Origin: Halocynthiibacter sp049608145
GTDB lineage: Bacteria > Pseudomonadota > Alphaproteobacteria > Rhodobacterales > Rhodobacteraceae
Direction of reading: 5' to 3'
Length of the DNA stretch: 64,000 nt
Assembly (NCBI RefSeq): GCF_049608145.1
Contig: NZ_JBMYXF010000005.1
Location: forward strand, 1-64,000
Below the pieces are notes generated by a model. It was not told where the DNA came from. It did no database searches and saw only the letters and a program-made list of their open reading frames with translations. How positions within the stretch are numbered: position 1 is the first letter of the stretch; each line of letters starts with the position of its first letter. The translations under genes and the position numbers were made by a program. Positions 8,684 to 17,129 of this stretch are shown here, in pieces.

Positions 8684-9606
8684 GTGATGAACCTCCGGCG
8701 CACTTCGCCCAAAATCCCTGCGGGAGCAAACAGGGCAAGCGCCACCAAGACAAAGCCCGCGACCATCATATTTCCGCCGGACCAGTCAATCAGGTAGAAC
8801 ATAAATAGCGTGCCGACAAAGGGACCGATCGTTGTGCCCATGCCACCCAACAGAACATAGAGCAGTGGGAAAATAGAATAGGGCACTGCGGCGAATGCGG
8901 CCTGGGCGGATCCAAACAACAGGCAATACGCCGCGCCGGACAGGCCCGAGATCGTGCCGGACAGGATCACTGCGATCAGTTTGTGCCGGGTGATGTCATA
9001 GCCCAACATACGGGCGCGTTCTTCGTTCTCACGGATCGCAACAAGACAACGCCCAAAAGGCGTGCGTACAAGCCAACCGATGAAGAACAGCACGATCGCA
9101 AACAAGATGAGGGCGGCGAAATAGCGGTTCTGCGCGTCGGACAGATCAATGCCCATCAGGGCGCGTGTGGCCTGGGGCAGGACGAAGCCCTCGTCGCCAC
9201 GGGTGTAGGTGCCAAACAATAGCACCGTCAGATACCCGGCTTGGGCGAACATGAGCGTGACGATCATGAATGCGACACCGGATGTGCGCAGGGCAAGGAA
9301 TCCCACAACGGCTGAGACAACCAGTGCTGTGATCAGTCCAGCCAGAATACCCGGTCCGGCGGATACCCCGCCCAGATGCATGGCAAGGCCAAGCCCGTAC
9401 ATGCCTGCACCAAAGAACAATGCGTGTCCAAGCGACAGAAGGCCGGTGTAACCAAACAGTAGATTATAGCCCATGGCATAAATCGCAAAGACCATGATCC
9501 GCGCCAGATTGCCCGCATGATAGACCGGCAGAACAAACCAACAGATCACCAGAGCAGCGATCATCGCGGCGTGCAAAAGGTGGATGCGTGAAACGTCTGA
9601 CATCAA
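8671..9606 (-). CDS. livM: Branched-chain-type ABC transporter permease
   Basis: A 311-residue inner-membrane permease with about nine hydrophobic segments. The conserved cytoplasmic loop (TPFGRCLVAIRENEERARMLG) is the LivM contact with the ATPase, and the early motif YNLLFGYTGLLSLGHALFFG is diagnostic for LivM. It overlaps livH by four bases (ATGA) and livG by 13, so the cluster is translated as one unit. Confidence 0.95.
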   Translation of the reverse strand: MMSDVSRIHLLHAAMIAALVICWFVLPVYHAGNLARIMVFAIYAMGYNLLFGYTGLLSLGHALFFGAGMYGLGLAMHLGGVSAGPGILAGLITALVVSAVVGFLALRTSGVAFMIVTLMFAQAGYLTVLLFGTYTRGDEGFVLPQATRALMGIDLSDAQNRYFAALILFAIVLFFIGWLVRTPFGRCLVAIRENEERARMLGYDITRHKLIAVILSGTISGLSGAAYCLLFGSAQAAFAAVPYSIFPLLYVLLGGMGTTIGPFVGTLFMFYLIDWSGGNMMVAGFVLVALALFAPAGILGEVRRRFITWLP

Positions 9607-10529
9607 TGCGTCCCCTTCCCAAACAAGCCCTGCGGGCGGAAGACCAGAACCATGGCGACCAGGAGCGTTGCGATGATCTTTGCCAGCGTGGGCGAGAAGA
9701 AGACCGAGATGATCCCGTCACTCATCCCGATTAGAAGGGCCGCGACAATCGTGCCGCGCAGGCTGCCCAGACCACCGATGATCACAACGATAAACGACAG
9801 CAAAAGCGGGTCATGGCCCATCAGGTAATAGGCCTGCTGCACCGGCACGATCAGAACTGCGCCAAGGGCCGCAAGGGCTGCGCCCATGCCGAAAGTCAGC
9901 GCATAGATCCGTTCCACAGGTATGCCAAAAGCTGTGGCCATATCACGGTCTTGCTGCGTCGCACGCATCACAAGGCCCACCTTTGTGCGTGTCATGATCA
10001 TCCAGAGACCAAGCAACAGCATGGCGGCGGCGAAGATAATGAAAAGCTTGTAGGAATTGGTGGACAACCCCCAAGGGTAATACATTTCAAACCCGGCCTC
10101 TGTCCATTCGAACCATGGCAAAGCAATGCGATGACTAAAGGGCGGTTCAACCGGTTGCGCGTTTGGGCCAAAGCCAATCAATGCGCCCTGTTGGATGATA
10201 TAAAGCAGCCCAATGGTGGCCACAATCGTGCGTTCCGGGTCATAATCCAGGCGTTTTAACACCAGCCAGTCGGCACTGGCCGCTAGTAAGCCAATGATCA
10301 GGGGGGCCAATATCGCAGCGGCGATAAAGCCCAGTGCGGGATGCCCGCCGACAGCGGTCGAAATAAACCAAGCCGCCACCGCGCCCAGCATGAAAAATTC
10401 GCCATGCGCCACGTTGACCACGCGCATGACGCCAAAGGTCAGAGACAGGCCAACTGCCGTCAGCGCCAAAACCGCCGCCGTAATCGCACCTTCGAGCGCA
10501 GCCAGCATCAGATGAGGACCAAATTCCAT
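9603..10529 (-). CDS. livH: Branched-chain-type ABC transporter permease
   Basis: A 308-residue inner-membrane permease with the LivH hallmarks: LTFGVMRVVNVAHGEFFMLGA near residue 30 (read here in two overlapping parts) and the C-terminal GGLGSLRGTIVAALLIG. It follows the binding-protein gene after 60 bases containing a stable hairpin, the usual arrangement when binding protein must be made in excess over permease. Confidence 0.95.
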   Translation of the reverse strand: MEFGPHLMLAALEGAITAAVLALTAVGLSLTFGVMRVVNVAHGEFFMLGAVAAWFISTAVGGHPALGFIAAAILAPLIIGLLAASADWLVLKRLDYDPERTIVATIGLLYIIQQGALIGFGPNAQPVEPPFSHRIALPWFEWTEAGFEMYYPWGLSTNSYKLFIIFAAAMLLLGLWMIMTRTKVGLVMRATQQDRDMATAFGIPVERIYALTFGMGAALAALGAVLIVPVQQAYYLMGHDPLLLSFIVVIIGGLGSLRGTIVAALLIGMSDGIISVFFSPTLAKIIATLLVAMVLVFRPQGLFGKGTH

Positions 10530-10556
10530 CGTGTTCTCAGATTATCCGGGAAAGAT

Positions 10557-10580
10557 GCAGGCCCGAGATGCCGGGCCTGC
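10557..10580 (-). other. Intercistronic mRNA hairpin after the binding-protein gene
   Basis: A perfect 9-bp GC-rich stem (10557-10565 with 10572-10580, 6-base loop) lies nine bases past the stop codon of the substrate-binding gene. No T-run follows on the minus strand, so it is more likely an mRNA-stabilising or partial-termination element than a full terminator. This fits differential expression of binding protein over permease. Confidence 0.55.
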
Positions 10581-10589
10581 GGAAAAGCA

Positions 10590-11879
10590 TCAGAAGCTTT
10601 GAGTGGTGTAGTCGACTTCATCTTCATAAAAGCCGTCTTCAATTGCGGTGGTGTGTTTGACGTTCAGGCGGCCTTCTTCGACCTGTGAAATATACTGATG
10701 ACCAAAGACCTGGTGGGTCTTGCCATTGAAGATTTTCGCCCCCTGTGGGTGATCGTCGGAATGGGCCATGTCGGTCATATCTTCGATCGCTTCGATCAGT
10801 TTTACGCGATCTGCTGGCCCCTGATACCCGGCGGTTTCCATGCCACGTTTGATGACGTTCAGCGTTTCCCAGCAAGAGAACATATGCGCATAGGTCGACA
10901 CATCGGCGCTGTCCGCAAGGCTTGCGCCGTTGTCATCGATGCCGATGGCCGCGCGGTAGGCTTTGTCATGGTCCGATTGATCCGCCTGGGCGTAACGCGG
11001 ATTGCCTTCCCAGAAATAGGTGCCTTCTAGGAATTCGAGGCCAGGGGAGGACAGATCGACCGCCTCAAGGCTGTCGATGAACCCGAAGATTTCCGGGCGG
11101 GACGGGCCAAAGAATTCGCCCATTTCTTTCACAAATGTCAGCACCGCAGGGCCGACCATCACGTGATAGATCACCTCGGTTTCACGCGGGATCTGCGGGA
11201 AGTATTTGGTAAAGCTGGTCTCTGTCGGTGGGATTGCGATTTTCGCGACGACTTCGCCGCCCTGGGCTTCAATCGCGGCCGAGAAGAAATCGCGGTGATC
11301 ATGGCCGAACGCAAAGTCAGGGAAGATCATGGTGACTTTCTTGCCCAGATTATTCGCCACAAATGGCGCCATGGCCTGAACTTGGCTTTTCACATCCGTA
11401 ATGCCGGGCTGCATGACATATCGGTTCAGCGCGCCGGATGCCACGTGATGGCCTTCGGAACACACGAAATACGGCAGTTTCAATTCGCCCGCACGGGGGG
11501 CAGAACCGTAAACCACATGGGAAAACAGCGTGCCAAACCCAATGTCACATTCATGCTGTGTGGCAAATTTTTCGACCACTTCTGCGCCGCGCTTTGGGTC
11601 GGTGCCATCGTCTTCGATCACCAATTCCACCGGGCGGCCATTGATGCCCCCCATGTCGTTGATCCGGGCGACGGCGGCATTGGATGTGCGTTCATACCAA
11701 CGGCCATAAGCGGCGCCAATTCCGGTGCGATGCAGCTGGAAGCCAATCTTTATCGGCGCGGAGCTTTGCGCCTGGGCAAAACCGGACAGGCCGGGCAGAA
11801 CTGCGGGTGCAAGGGCTGCCCCCCCAAGTAGGCCCAATGTGCTGCGCCGTGAAATCGTTGTTTTCTTTGTGGAAGTCAT
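10590..11879 (-). CDS. ABC transporter substrate-binding protein (Tat-exported, Liv family)
   Basis: A 429-residue periplasmic binding protein of the Leu/Ile/Val/amide type (Peripla_BP_6). The start at 11879 is preferred because a run of six G lies about eight bases upstream and the protein then opens with a twin-arginine leader (TISRRSTLGLLGGAALAP), ending near GFAQAQS; a longer frame from 11957 would bury the leader. Internal features such as VIEDDGTDPKRG and MIFPDFAFGHDHRDFF fit the two-lobed fold. The ligand is unknown. Its place beside the enamidase, DpaL and M20 genes suggests a nitrogen-containing catabolite rather than a branched-chain amino acid. Confidence 0.92.
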   Translation of the reverse strand: MTSTKKTTISRRSTLGLLGGAALAPAVLPGLSGFAQAQSSAPIKIGFQLHRTGIGAAYGRWYERTSNAAVARINDMGGINGRPVELVIEDDGTDPKRGAEVVEKFATQHECDIGFGTLFSHVVYGSAPRAGELKLPYFVCSEGHHVASGALNRYVMQPGITDVKSQVQAMAPFVANNLGKKVTMIFPDFAFGHDHRDFFSAAIEAQGGEVVAKIAIPPTETSFTKYFPQIPRETEVIYHVMVGPAVLTFVKEMGEFFGPSRPEIFGFIDSLEAVDLSSPGLEFLEGTYFWEGNPRYAQADQSDHDKAYRAAIGIDDNGASLADSADVSTYAHMFSCWETLNVIKRGMETAGYQGPADRVKLIEAIEDMTDMAHSDDHPQGAKIFNGKTHQVFGHQYISQVEEGRLNVKHTTAIEDGFYEDEVDYTTQSF

Positions 11880-11941
11880 CGTGTAATCCCCCCGTAAGCT
11901 GGAATATGTTTCTGGCTTCTGTGTCCGTTGATTGAGCGTTA

Positions 11942-11959
11942 GTTTGTATGTATGCAAAC
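11942..11959. promoter_or_regulatory. Imperfect palindrome upstream of the Liv operon
   Basis: GTTTGTATG followed directly by TATGCAAAC forms an 18-bp imperfect inverted repeat (seven of nine positions match) 63 bases upstream of the binding-protein start. The size and spacing suit a GntR-, LacI- or MarR-type dimer. No matching regulator gene is intact nearby. Confidence 0.35.
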
Positions 11960-11990
11960 GATCTGTCTACTGTTTTATTCAAAAATGCAG

Positions 11991-13340
11991 CTACACCCCG
12001 CGCGGGCTGGCCAGAAGCCAGAGCCCAAGAAACGTATAAGCTATCATAAAGATGATCAGGGGCAGTTGGCTTTTTAGTGCCTGGGCCCGTGTGCCTGACA
12101 GACGCAAGGCAAAGCTGTGAGATAGCAAAATAGCAAGAATATGCCCGATAACAATCGCGCTGGCCTGAACGGTATAGATTGTCGCCACCGAAGCGGGGCG
12201 GTTGAAAAACCCCGTTGTAATAAAGGGTTCTGCATGATCGCTGTCATGGGCGAAATGGAAAATCTCCTGGAGGGCAATCAAAAGATACTGCCCATTTACT
12301 AGGAACGCCGTCAGATAATGGGCGATGTGATATCCGGCAGCAATTGGCAAAAGGGCCAGGGCCATCAGCGTGAAAAAATTTTGAAACCCTTCTGGCTTTG
12401 CCGCTATGCGCCACCCCAACCAGCAGCACATCGCAAAGCTAAGCAAAAGCGTGATCTGGGCCAGAACAAAGCCCAGGATCATGGGGATGACCACCTGCGA
12501 ACGGCCTGGGAAGGCCAGCGGATTGACCCCAATTTGTGCCAGCCACCAGAAGGTTTCATTAATACCGTCATAGCTGCCTGCAGCCAGCATCGCGATGGTA
12601 AAGATCGCCAGGGAGAGGGCGGGGATTTCGGCCTGATGAAGGCTATGCCCGGGCATGCCGAAACGGCCCCCGCTGAAAGGGGAAAGGCGTGCGAGCAGAG
12701 CAAACATCACAGTGAACCCTTCGCCGCGCTGTAACCAGCTGGGGCCTTTCCAAAGGATCATCCCCATGTGAAACAGCCAGTAGAGACCTGCGATCATGAC
12801 CAGGCGTTTGGGCGCATCCGGGGCAATATCGACCATGGCAAAAAGATAAATCGCCAGAAAGCAGAACAAGGCGGGCCAGCAGGGCTTTGCCGTTTCGGGG
12901 CTTGGTTTTTTCAGAAACTGCGTGACAAAGGCCCAGGGGTTTAGCCCGTGCCAGATATTTCCGAACATGACCTGCAATGCAGGCATGATGAGCCACAGAA
13001 ACGTCCAGATATACAGCGGCATCAGGTTTTCAAGAGGATGCTGTTCCCCAAACATACCCGCCAGCACTACGCCGATAAAAATGAAAAAACCGGCAAAAGA
13101 CAGTGGCATGTACAATCTGGAAGTGACGCGCAGACGGATGGTTGCGAATAGTGATGCGACGCCGGACCGGGGCAACAGTGCTGCGACCATGACGGACAGA
13201 ACAACCGCGCTGACACCCGCCGCCGTGTAGAAGCCAGTGGGCATCAATAGAACAAGCGCGCCTTCCGACACATGTGCCTGGGCTATGCTTGGCCATAAGG
13301 CCAAAAGGCCTGTGAGGGCCGCGATTGTTGTGTGCCGCAT
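11991..13340 (-). CDS. Polytopic inner-membrane protein, possibly FedA-like
   Basis: A 449-residue membrane protein with a cleavable-looking N-terminus (ends SIAQAHVSEGA) and about ten hydrophobic segments. Conserved-looking loops include NIWHGLNPW, WKGPSWLQRGEGF and a His/Asp-rich stretch HFAHDSDHAEPF near residue 370. I recall integral membrane proteins annotated as fenitrothion hydrolase (FedA type) with this general layout, but I cannot confirm homology by eye; treat that as a weak guess. It sits between the Liv operon and the enamidase on the Liv strand, 111 bases upstream of the binding-protein start, so it could be the first gene of that operon and take part in uptake or modification of the same compound. 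Confidence 0.75.
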   Translation of the reverse strand: MRHTTIAALTGLLALWPSIAQAHVSEGALVLLMPTGFYTAAGVSAVVLSVMVAALLPRSGVASLFATIRLRVTSRLYMPLSFAGFFIFIGVVLAGMFGEQHPLENLMPLYIWTFLWLIMPALQVMFGNIWHGLNPWAFVTQFLKKPSPETAKPCWPALFCFLAIYLFAMVDIAPDAPKRLVMIAGLYWLFHMGMILWKGPSWLQRGEGFTVMFALLARLSPFSGGRFGMPGHSLHQAEIPALSLAIFTIAMLAAGSYDGINETFWWLAQIGVNPLAFPGRSQVVIPMILGFVLAQITLLLSFAMCCWLGWRIAAKPEGFQNFFTLMALALLPIAAGYHIAHYLTAFLVNGQYLLIALQEIFHFAHDSDHAEPFITTGFFNRPASVATIYTVQASAIVIGHILAILLSHSFALRLSGTRAQALKSQLPLIIFMIAYTFLGLWLLASPRGV

Positions 13341-13420
13341 ATTTTGTCTCCCGGGTTATCTTGCAACTGTGTGCGGGCCATTTGCAAGAATGACATCGCG
13401 CTTGTGCGATTTAAAATTCA

Positions 13421-13436
13421 TGTTAGCATGCTAACA
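13421..13436. promoter_or_regulatory. Perfect 16-bp palindrome in the divergent promoter region
   Basis: TGTTAGCATGCTAACA is its own reverse complement. It lies 19 bases upstream of the enamidase ATG and 80 bases upstream of the divergent membrane-protein start, where a bound repressor would block the enamidase promoter. The half-site TTAGC and tight symmetry resemble MarR- or GntR-family operators. Confidence 0.55.
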
Positions 13437-13455
13437 ACTTTTAGGGAGAGATCAC

Positions 13456-14649
13456 ATGGCCGGCCCCACCAAAGAAAACACCACCAAAGGCAAACTTGTT
13501 ATCAAAAACATTGGCTTGATGCTGTCAGGCAAAATGGAAGCCCCGATTTACGAGGCCGATTGTTTAATTGCTGTTGATGGCAAGATTTCTGAGTGGGGCT
13601 ATGAAAAGGATCTGGATTGCGAAGGTGCCGACACGGTTGTGGATGCCCATGGGGTGACCTTGGCCCCTGGCTTGATCGACAGCCATATCCACCCGGTTGT
13701 CGGGGATTACACGCCGCGTCAAAGCCAGTTGAACTGGATTGATTCGACATTGCACGGCGGTGTCACCACGTTGATTTCCGCCGGAGAAGTCCATATGCCG
13801 GGCCGCCCGAAAGACATTGTGGGGCTGAAGGCCATGGCGATTGCCGCACAGCGTTGGTACGATAATTTTCGCCCCTCTGGTATGAAAGTGCACGCTGGCG
13901 CGCCGGTTATTGAACATGGGATGGTCGAACAGGATTTCAAAGATATGGCTGATGCGGGCGTCAAGCTGTTGGGCGAAGTTGGCCTGGGCACAGTGAAGGA
14001 CGGAAAAACCGCGAAACAGATGGTGGATTGGGCGCGCAAATACGGCATTCAATCCACGATCCACACGGGCGGGCCATCCATTCCCGGCTCAGGTCTGATT
14101 GATGCGGATATGGTGTTGGAAACCGGAACTGATGTGATCGGTCACATCAACGGGGGCCACTCTGCCCTGCCGGATGATCAGATCATGTGTCTGTGTGAAA
14201 GCTGCACGGCTGGCCTTGAAATCGTACATAATGGCAATGAACGTGCTGCTCTTTTGACGTTGAACACGGCACGTGAACTTAAACAAATGGATCGGATCAT
14301 TCTGGGTACCGATGGGCCCGCCGGGTCAGGTGTGCAGCCACTGGGGATTATGCGGATGGTGGCGATGTTGTCAGCGCTTGGGAATGTCCCGGCTGAGATC
14401 GCTTTTTGCTTTGCCAATGGCAACACATCGCGCCAGCGCGAGCTGGACACTGGTATTATCGACGTTGGCAAATGCGCCGATTTTGTCCTGATGGATCAGG
14501 CCCAACATGCCCCCGGTAAAAACATCCTAGAATCCGTACAATTGGGCAACTTGCCGGGTGTCGGCATGACGATCATTGACGGAAAAGTCACATCAGGCCG
14601 TTCCCGCAACACCCCGCCCGCGGGGCGTCTGCCGGAATGCCTGACCTGA
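13456..14649 (+). CDS. Enamidase-like metal-dependent amidohydrolase
   Basis: A 397-residue amidohydrolase-superfamily TIM-barrel enzyme. The first metal pair is in DSHIHP (H77, H79), the second region in STIHTGG and IGHINGG, and the C-terminal beta-sandwich ends SRNTPPAGR. From memory, the whole sequence resembles Eubacterium barkeri enamidase, which opens the tetrahydropyridine ring of 6-oxo-1,4,5,6-tetrahydronicotinate during nicotinate breakdown; shared features include LHGGVTTLISAG, PGRPKD, GEVGLGT and the C-terminal RNTPPA. The start at 13456 follows GGGAGAG by six bases. It runs toward dpaL and ends three bases from it. The real substrate is not proven; a cyclic enamide or related lactam is the best guess. 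Confidence 0.85.
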   Translation: MAGPTKENTTKGKLVIKNIGLMLSGKMEAPIYEADCLIAVDGKISEWGYEKDLDCEGADTVVDAHGVTLAPGLIDSHIHPVVGDYTPRQSQLNWIDSTLHGGVTTLISAGEVHMPGRPKDIVGLKAMAIAAQRWYDNFRPSGMKVHAGAPVIEHGMVEQDFKDMADAGVKLLGEVGLGTVKDGKTAKQMVDWARKYGIQSTIHTGGPSIPGSGLIDADMVLETGTDVIGHINGGHSALPDDQIMCLCESCTAGLEIVHNGNERAALLTLNTARELKQMDRIILGTDGPAGSGVQPLGIMRMVAMLSALGNVPAEIAFCFANGNTSRQRELDTGIIDVGKCADFVLMDQAQHAPGKNILESVQLGNLPGVGMTIIDGKVTSGRSRNTPPAGRLPECLT

Positions 14650-14652
14650 CGA

Positions 14653-15849
14653 TTACAAGCGGTCCTGCGCGGTTTCAGACATGATTTCGTTGAAAATGGC
14701 AGGGTCCGTCACACCTTCTGAGCCAATCAGAAGAATACGGGCGTTCTGATCCAGGTTCAGTTTTTCCCTGAGTGCCGGTTCAAGGCTGGCTGCAATCACG
14801 GCGGCCAGGCCTGCGACTGCGCTTTCGCCGGCTTCGATCATCGGGTCGTTGCATTCGCATCGTGCCAACATGCGGATCACGGGTGGAATAATTGTGTCGG
14901 GGATTGTCAGGAAATCGGATGCTTCTTCTGCCAGTATTTCCCATGCCATTCCGGATGGTTCACCGCAGGACAGGCCCGCCATGATCGTTTCTTCTTTGAT
15001 GGCGAAATTCGTGGCTTTGCCGTTGCGGGCGCTGTCAAACAGGCAGGCCGCCAGATCTGGTTCGACGATTACCACCTGTGGGGAAGCTTCTGCGTAATGC
15101 TGCCGCAACCCGGCCGCGACCGAAGCGGCAAGCCCGCCGACGCCGCCTTGCAGAAACACATGGGTGGGGGCTTGGGCCAGGGTCTGGCAGATCTCGCGGG
15201 TCATCATGCCATAGCCCGCCATCACATCGCGGGGCGGTTCTGAATAGCCGGTCCAGGATGTGTCGGAGACCACAAACCAGCCGTGTTCTGTGGCTTCTGA
15301 TTTGGCAAGTAAAACGGATTCGTCATAATCGCCTTTGATCCGGACAACATCCGCGCCCAGGTCACGCATCGCCTGTGCCCGGCCTTCGCTGACCTCGGCA
15401 TGAATATAGATACGGCAGGGCGCACCAAAACGTTGACATCCCCAGGCAAGTGAACGCCCGTGATTGCCATCCGTTGCGGAAACAAGTGTGATCTCTGAGA
15501 CGTCTTTTGCATATACGCCGTTGCGAATATCTTCGGCAGATACATCACGCCCCAGCTTTGCAGTCAGTTCACGCTGCAAAATACGCAGGGCGGCGTATGA
15601 ACCACCAAGCGCCTTAAAACTGCCAAGACCAAAACGCGGACCTTCATCTTTGTAATGGATTTGCCCCACATCAATTCTTTGCGCCAGACCGGGCAGGGGC
15701 ACCAACGGGGTGGGTGCGTAGCCTTCCCATTGGGAAATTTCGTCACAGGCATGTGCAAAATCATCAGGCGAAATGACAGTGCTGGCAGCGTCACCCGTTT
15801 TACGCTGGGCCGTGGTGTGTTGCAGTTTAGCGTTGCGGAAAATGTCCAT
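14653..15849 (-). CDS. dpaL: Diaminopropionate ammonia-lyase
   Basis: A 398-residue fold-type II PLP enzyme that converts 2,3-diaminopropionate to pyruvate and two ammonia. The PLP lysine is in GLGSFKALGGSYAA (K79), with the asparagine loop TDGNHGRSLAWG and the phosphate-binding glycine loop QGGVGGLAASVAAG. The PRFGLGSFKALGGS form is closer to DpaL (E. coli YgeX) than to threonine dehydratase. It follows the M20 hydrolase by three bases and is clearly cotranscribed with it, the same pairing as ygeX-ygeY in E. coli. Confidence 0.9.
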   Translation of the reverse strand: MDIFRNAKLQHTTAQRKTGDAASTVISPDDFAHACDEISQWEGYAPTPLVPLPGLAQRIDVGQIHYKDEGPRFGLGSFKALGGSYAALRILQRELTAKLGRDVSAEDIRNGVYAKDVSEITLVSATDGNHGRSLAWGCQRFGAPCRIYIHAEVSEGRAQAMRDLGADVVRIKGDYDESVLLAKSEATEHGWFVVSDTSWTGYSEPPRDVMAGYGMMTREICQTLAQAPTHVFLQGGVGGLAASVAAGLRQHYAEASPQVVIVEPDLAACLFDSARNGKATNFAIKEETIMAGLSCGEPSGMAWEILAEEASDFLTIPDTIIPPVIRMLARCECNDPMIEAGESAVAGLAAVIAASLEPALREKLNLDQNARILLIGSEGVTDPAIFNEIMSETAQDRL

Positions 15850-15852
15850 GTC

Positions 15853-16998
15853 TCAGGTGTCCTTTCGGAGGGGAAGGCGGTCGCGCACAAGTTGGGACCA
15901 AAAGTCAGCCCCAATGGGTAACAGCGCGTCATTAAAGTCGTAGTCAGCCGCATGCAGGGGCTTGCCGTGTGCATCATCTGTGCCATTGCCCAGCAATAGG
16001 AAACAGGCGGGCACCCGGGCTGCGAAATGTGCGAAATCTTCAGAGAAACTCATTGGGGTGCGATTGCGGATAACGTCCAGGCCGGCTTTGTCTGCTGCAC
16101 GATAGACTGTCTCACAAGGTTCCGCAGCATTGATCGTTTCAATGAATTCGGTCTTGAAAGACACGTCGATATCAACAGCATGGGTTCGGGCGATACCATC
16201 CGTGATCTGGCGCATAAATCTTTCGATTTCGATGCGGTCCTCAGGCGTACGTGCGCGCACATCCCCTTTCAGAAGGGTATGCCCGGGCAGAACATTACGC
16301 TGGCCGTCTGTCTGAAATTCCGTCACCGAAACCACCGCACCGGCCCCCGGTTGCAGCTTGCGCGACACGATCGTCTGCAGAGCAAGCACCAGTTCAGAGC
16401 CAACCGTTATCGTGTCAACACCCACCTGTGGCATGGATGCATGTCCGCCCTGACCCTGAATCGCGATTTCAAACAGGCTTTCGCTGCTGCAGATCACGCC
16501 TTCCCGACTGGACACCTGACCTGCGGGTGCGCCCGGCAGATTGTGAATTGCGTAGATTTCATCAACGGGAAACTGATCCAGCACGCCGTCGTCAATCATT
16601 GCCTTTGCGCCCAGGCCGTGTTCTTCGTTTGGTTGAAAGAAAAACACCACGGTGCCGTCAAAGTCACCGCCCTGAGACAGGCGTTCCGCCGCCCCCAAAA
16701 GCATTGTCATATGCCCGTCGTGCCCACAGGCGTGCATCACGCCGGGGGTCTCTGATATATAATCATGAGAGGAGGTTTCCGTAATAGGCAACGCATCCAT
16801 ATCCGCGCGCAAACCAATGGCGCGGTTGCTTGTGCCCATGCGCAGAACACCGACCACCCCGATGCCTTCATGTGTTTCGATACCCAGGGACTGCAGGGTT
16901 TCTGCAACCAGACGTTTGGTCCGAATTTCTTGAAATCCCAGTTCGGGCTGGCGGTGAAACCGATGCCGCAACTTTGTCAGATCCAGTGTCTCAGTCAT
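15853..16998 (-). CDS. M20 family amidohydrolase (hippurate-hydrolase-like)
   Basis: A 381-residue di-metal amidohydrolase of the M20D/hippuricase group. Metal and catalytic motifs are HACGHDGHM (C91, H93) and FFFQPNEEHG (E125/E126), and a dimerisation domain occupies roughly 185-290. Such enzymes hydrolyse N-acyl, N-carbamoyl or N-acetyl amino acids. With dpaL three bases downstream it probably releases the diamino acid or a related amine from a conjugated precursor. It is the promoter-proximal gene and is divergent from the Lrp-type regulator 131 bases away. Confidence 0.9.
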   Translation of the reverse strand: MTETLDLTKLRHRFHRQPELGFQEIRTKRLVAETLQSLGIETHEGIGVVGVLRMGTSNRAIGLRADMDALPITETSSHDYISETPGVMHACGHDGHMTMLLGAAERLSQGGDFDGTVVFFFQPNEEHGLGAKAMIDDGVLDQFPVDEIYAIHNLPGAPAGQVSSREGVICSSESLFEIAIQGQGGHASMPQVGVDTITVGSELVLALQTIVSRKLQPGAGAVVSVTEFQTDGQRNVLPGHTLLKGDVRARTPEDRIEIERFMRQITDGIARTHAVDIDVSFKTEFIETINAAEPCETVYRAADKAGLDVIRNRTPMSFSEDFAHFAARVPACFLLLGNGTDDAHGKPLHAADYDFNDALLPIGADFWSQLVRDRLPLRKDT

Positions 16999-17129
16999 GT
17001 TAGCCCCCTGTATATATCAAAGTGTTCAGTCATAATTTTAGATATCAGAGATGACGATGGGAATGTATTTTCGGATCTTTCGTTCTGATTGGCCTTGTTT
17101 GTGGGTGGATTTTTGATGAATATCGGAAA

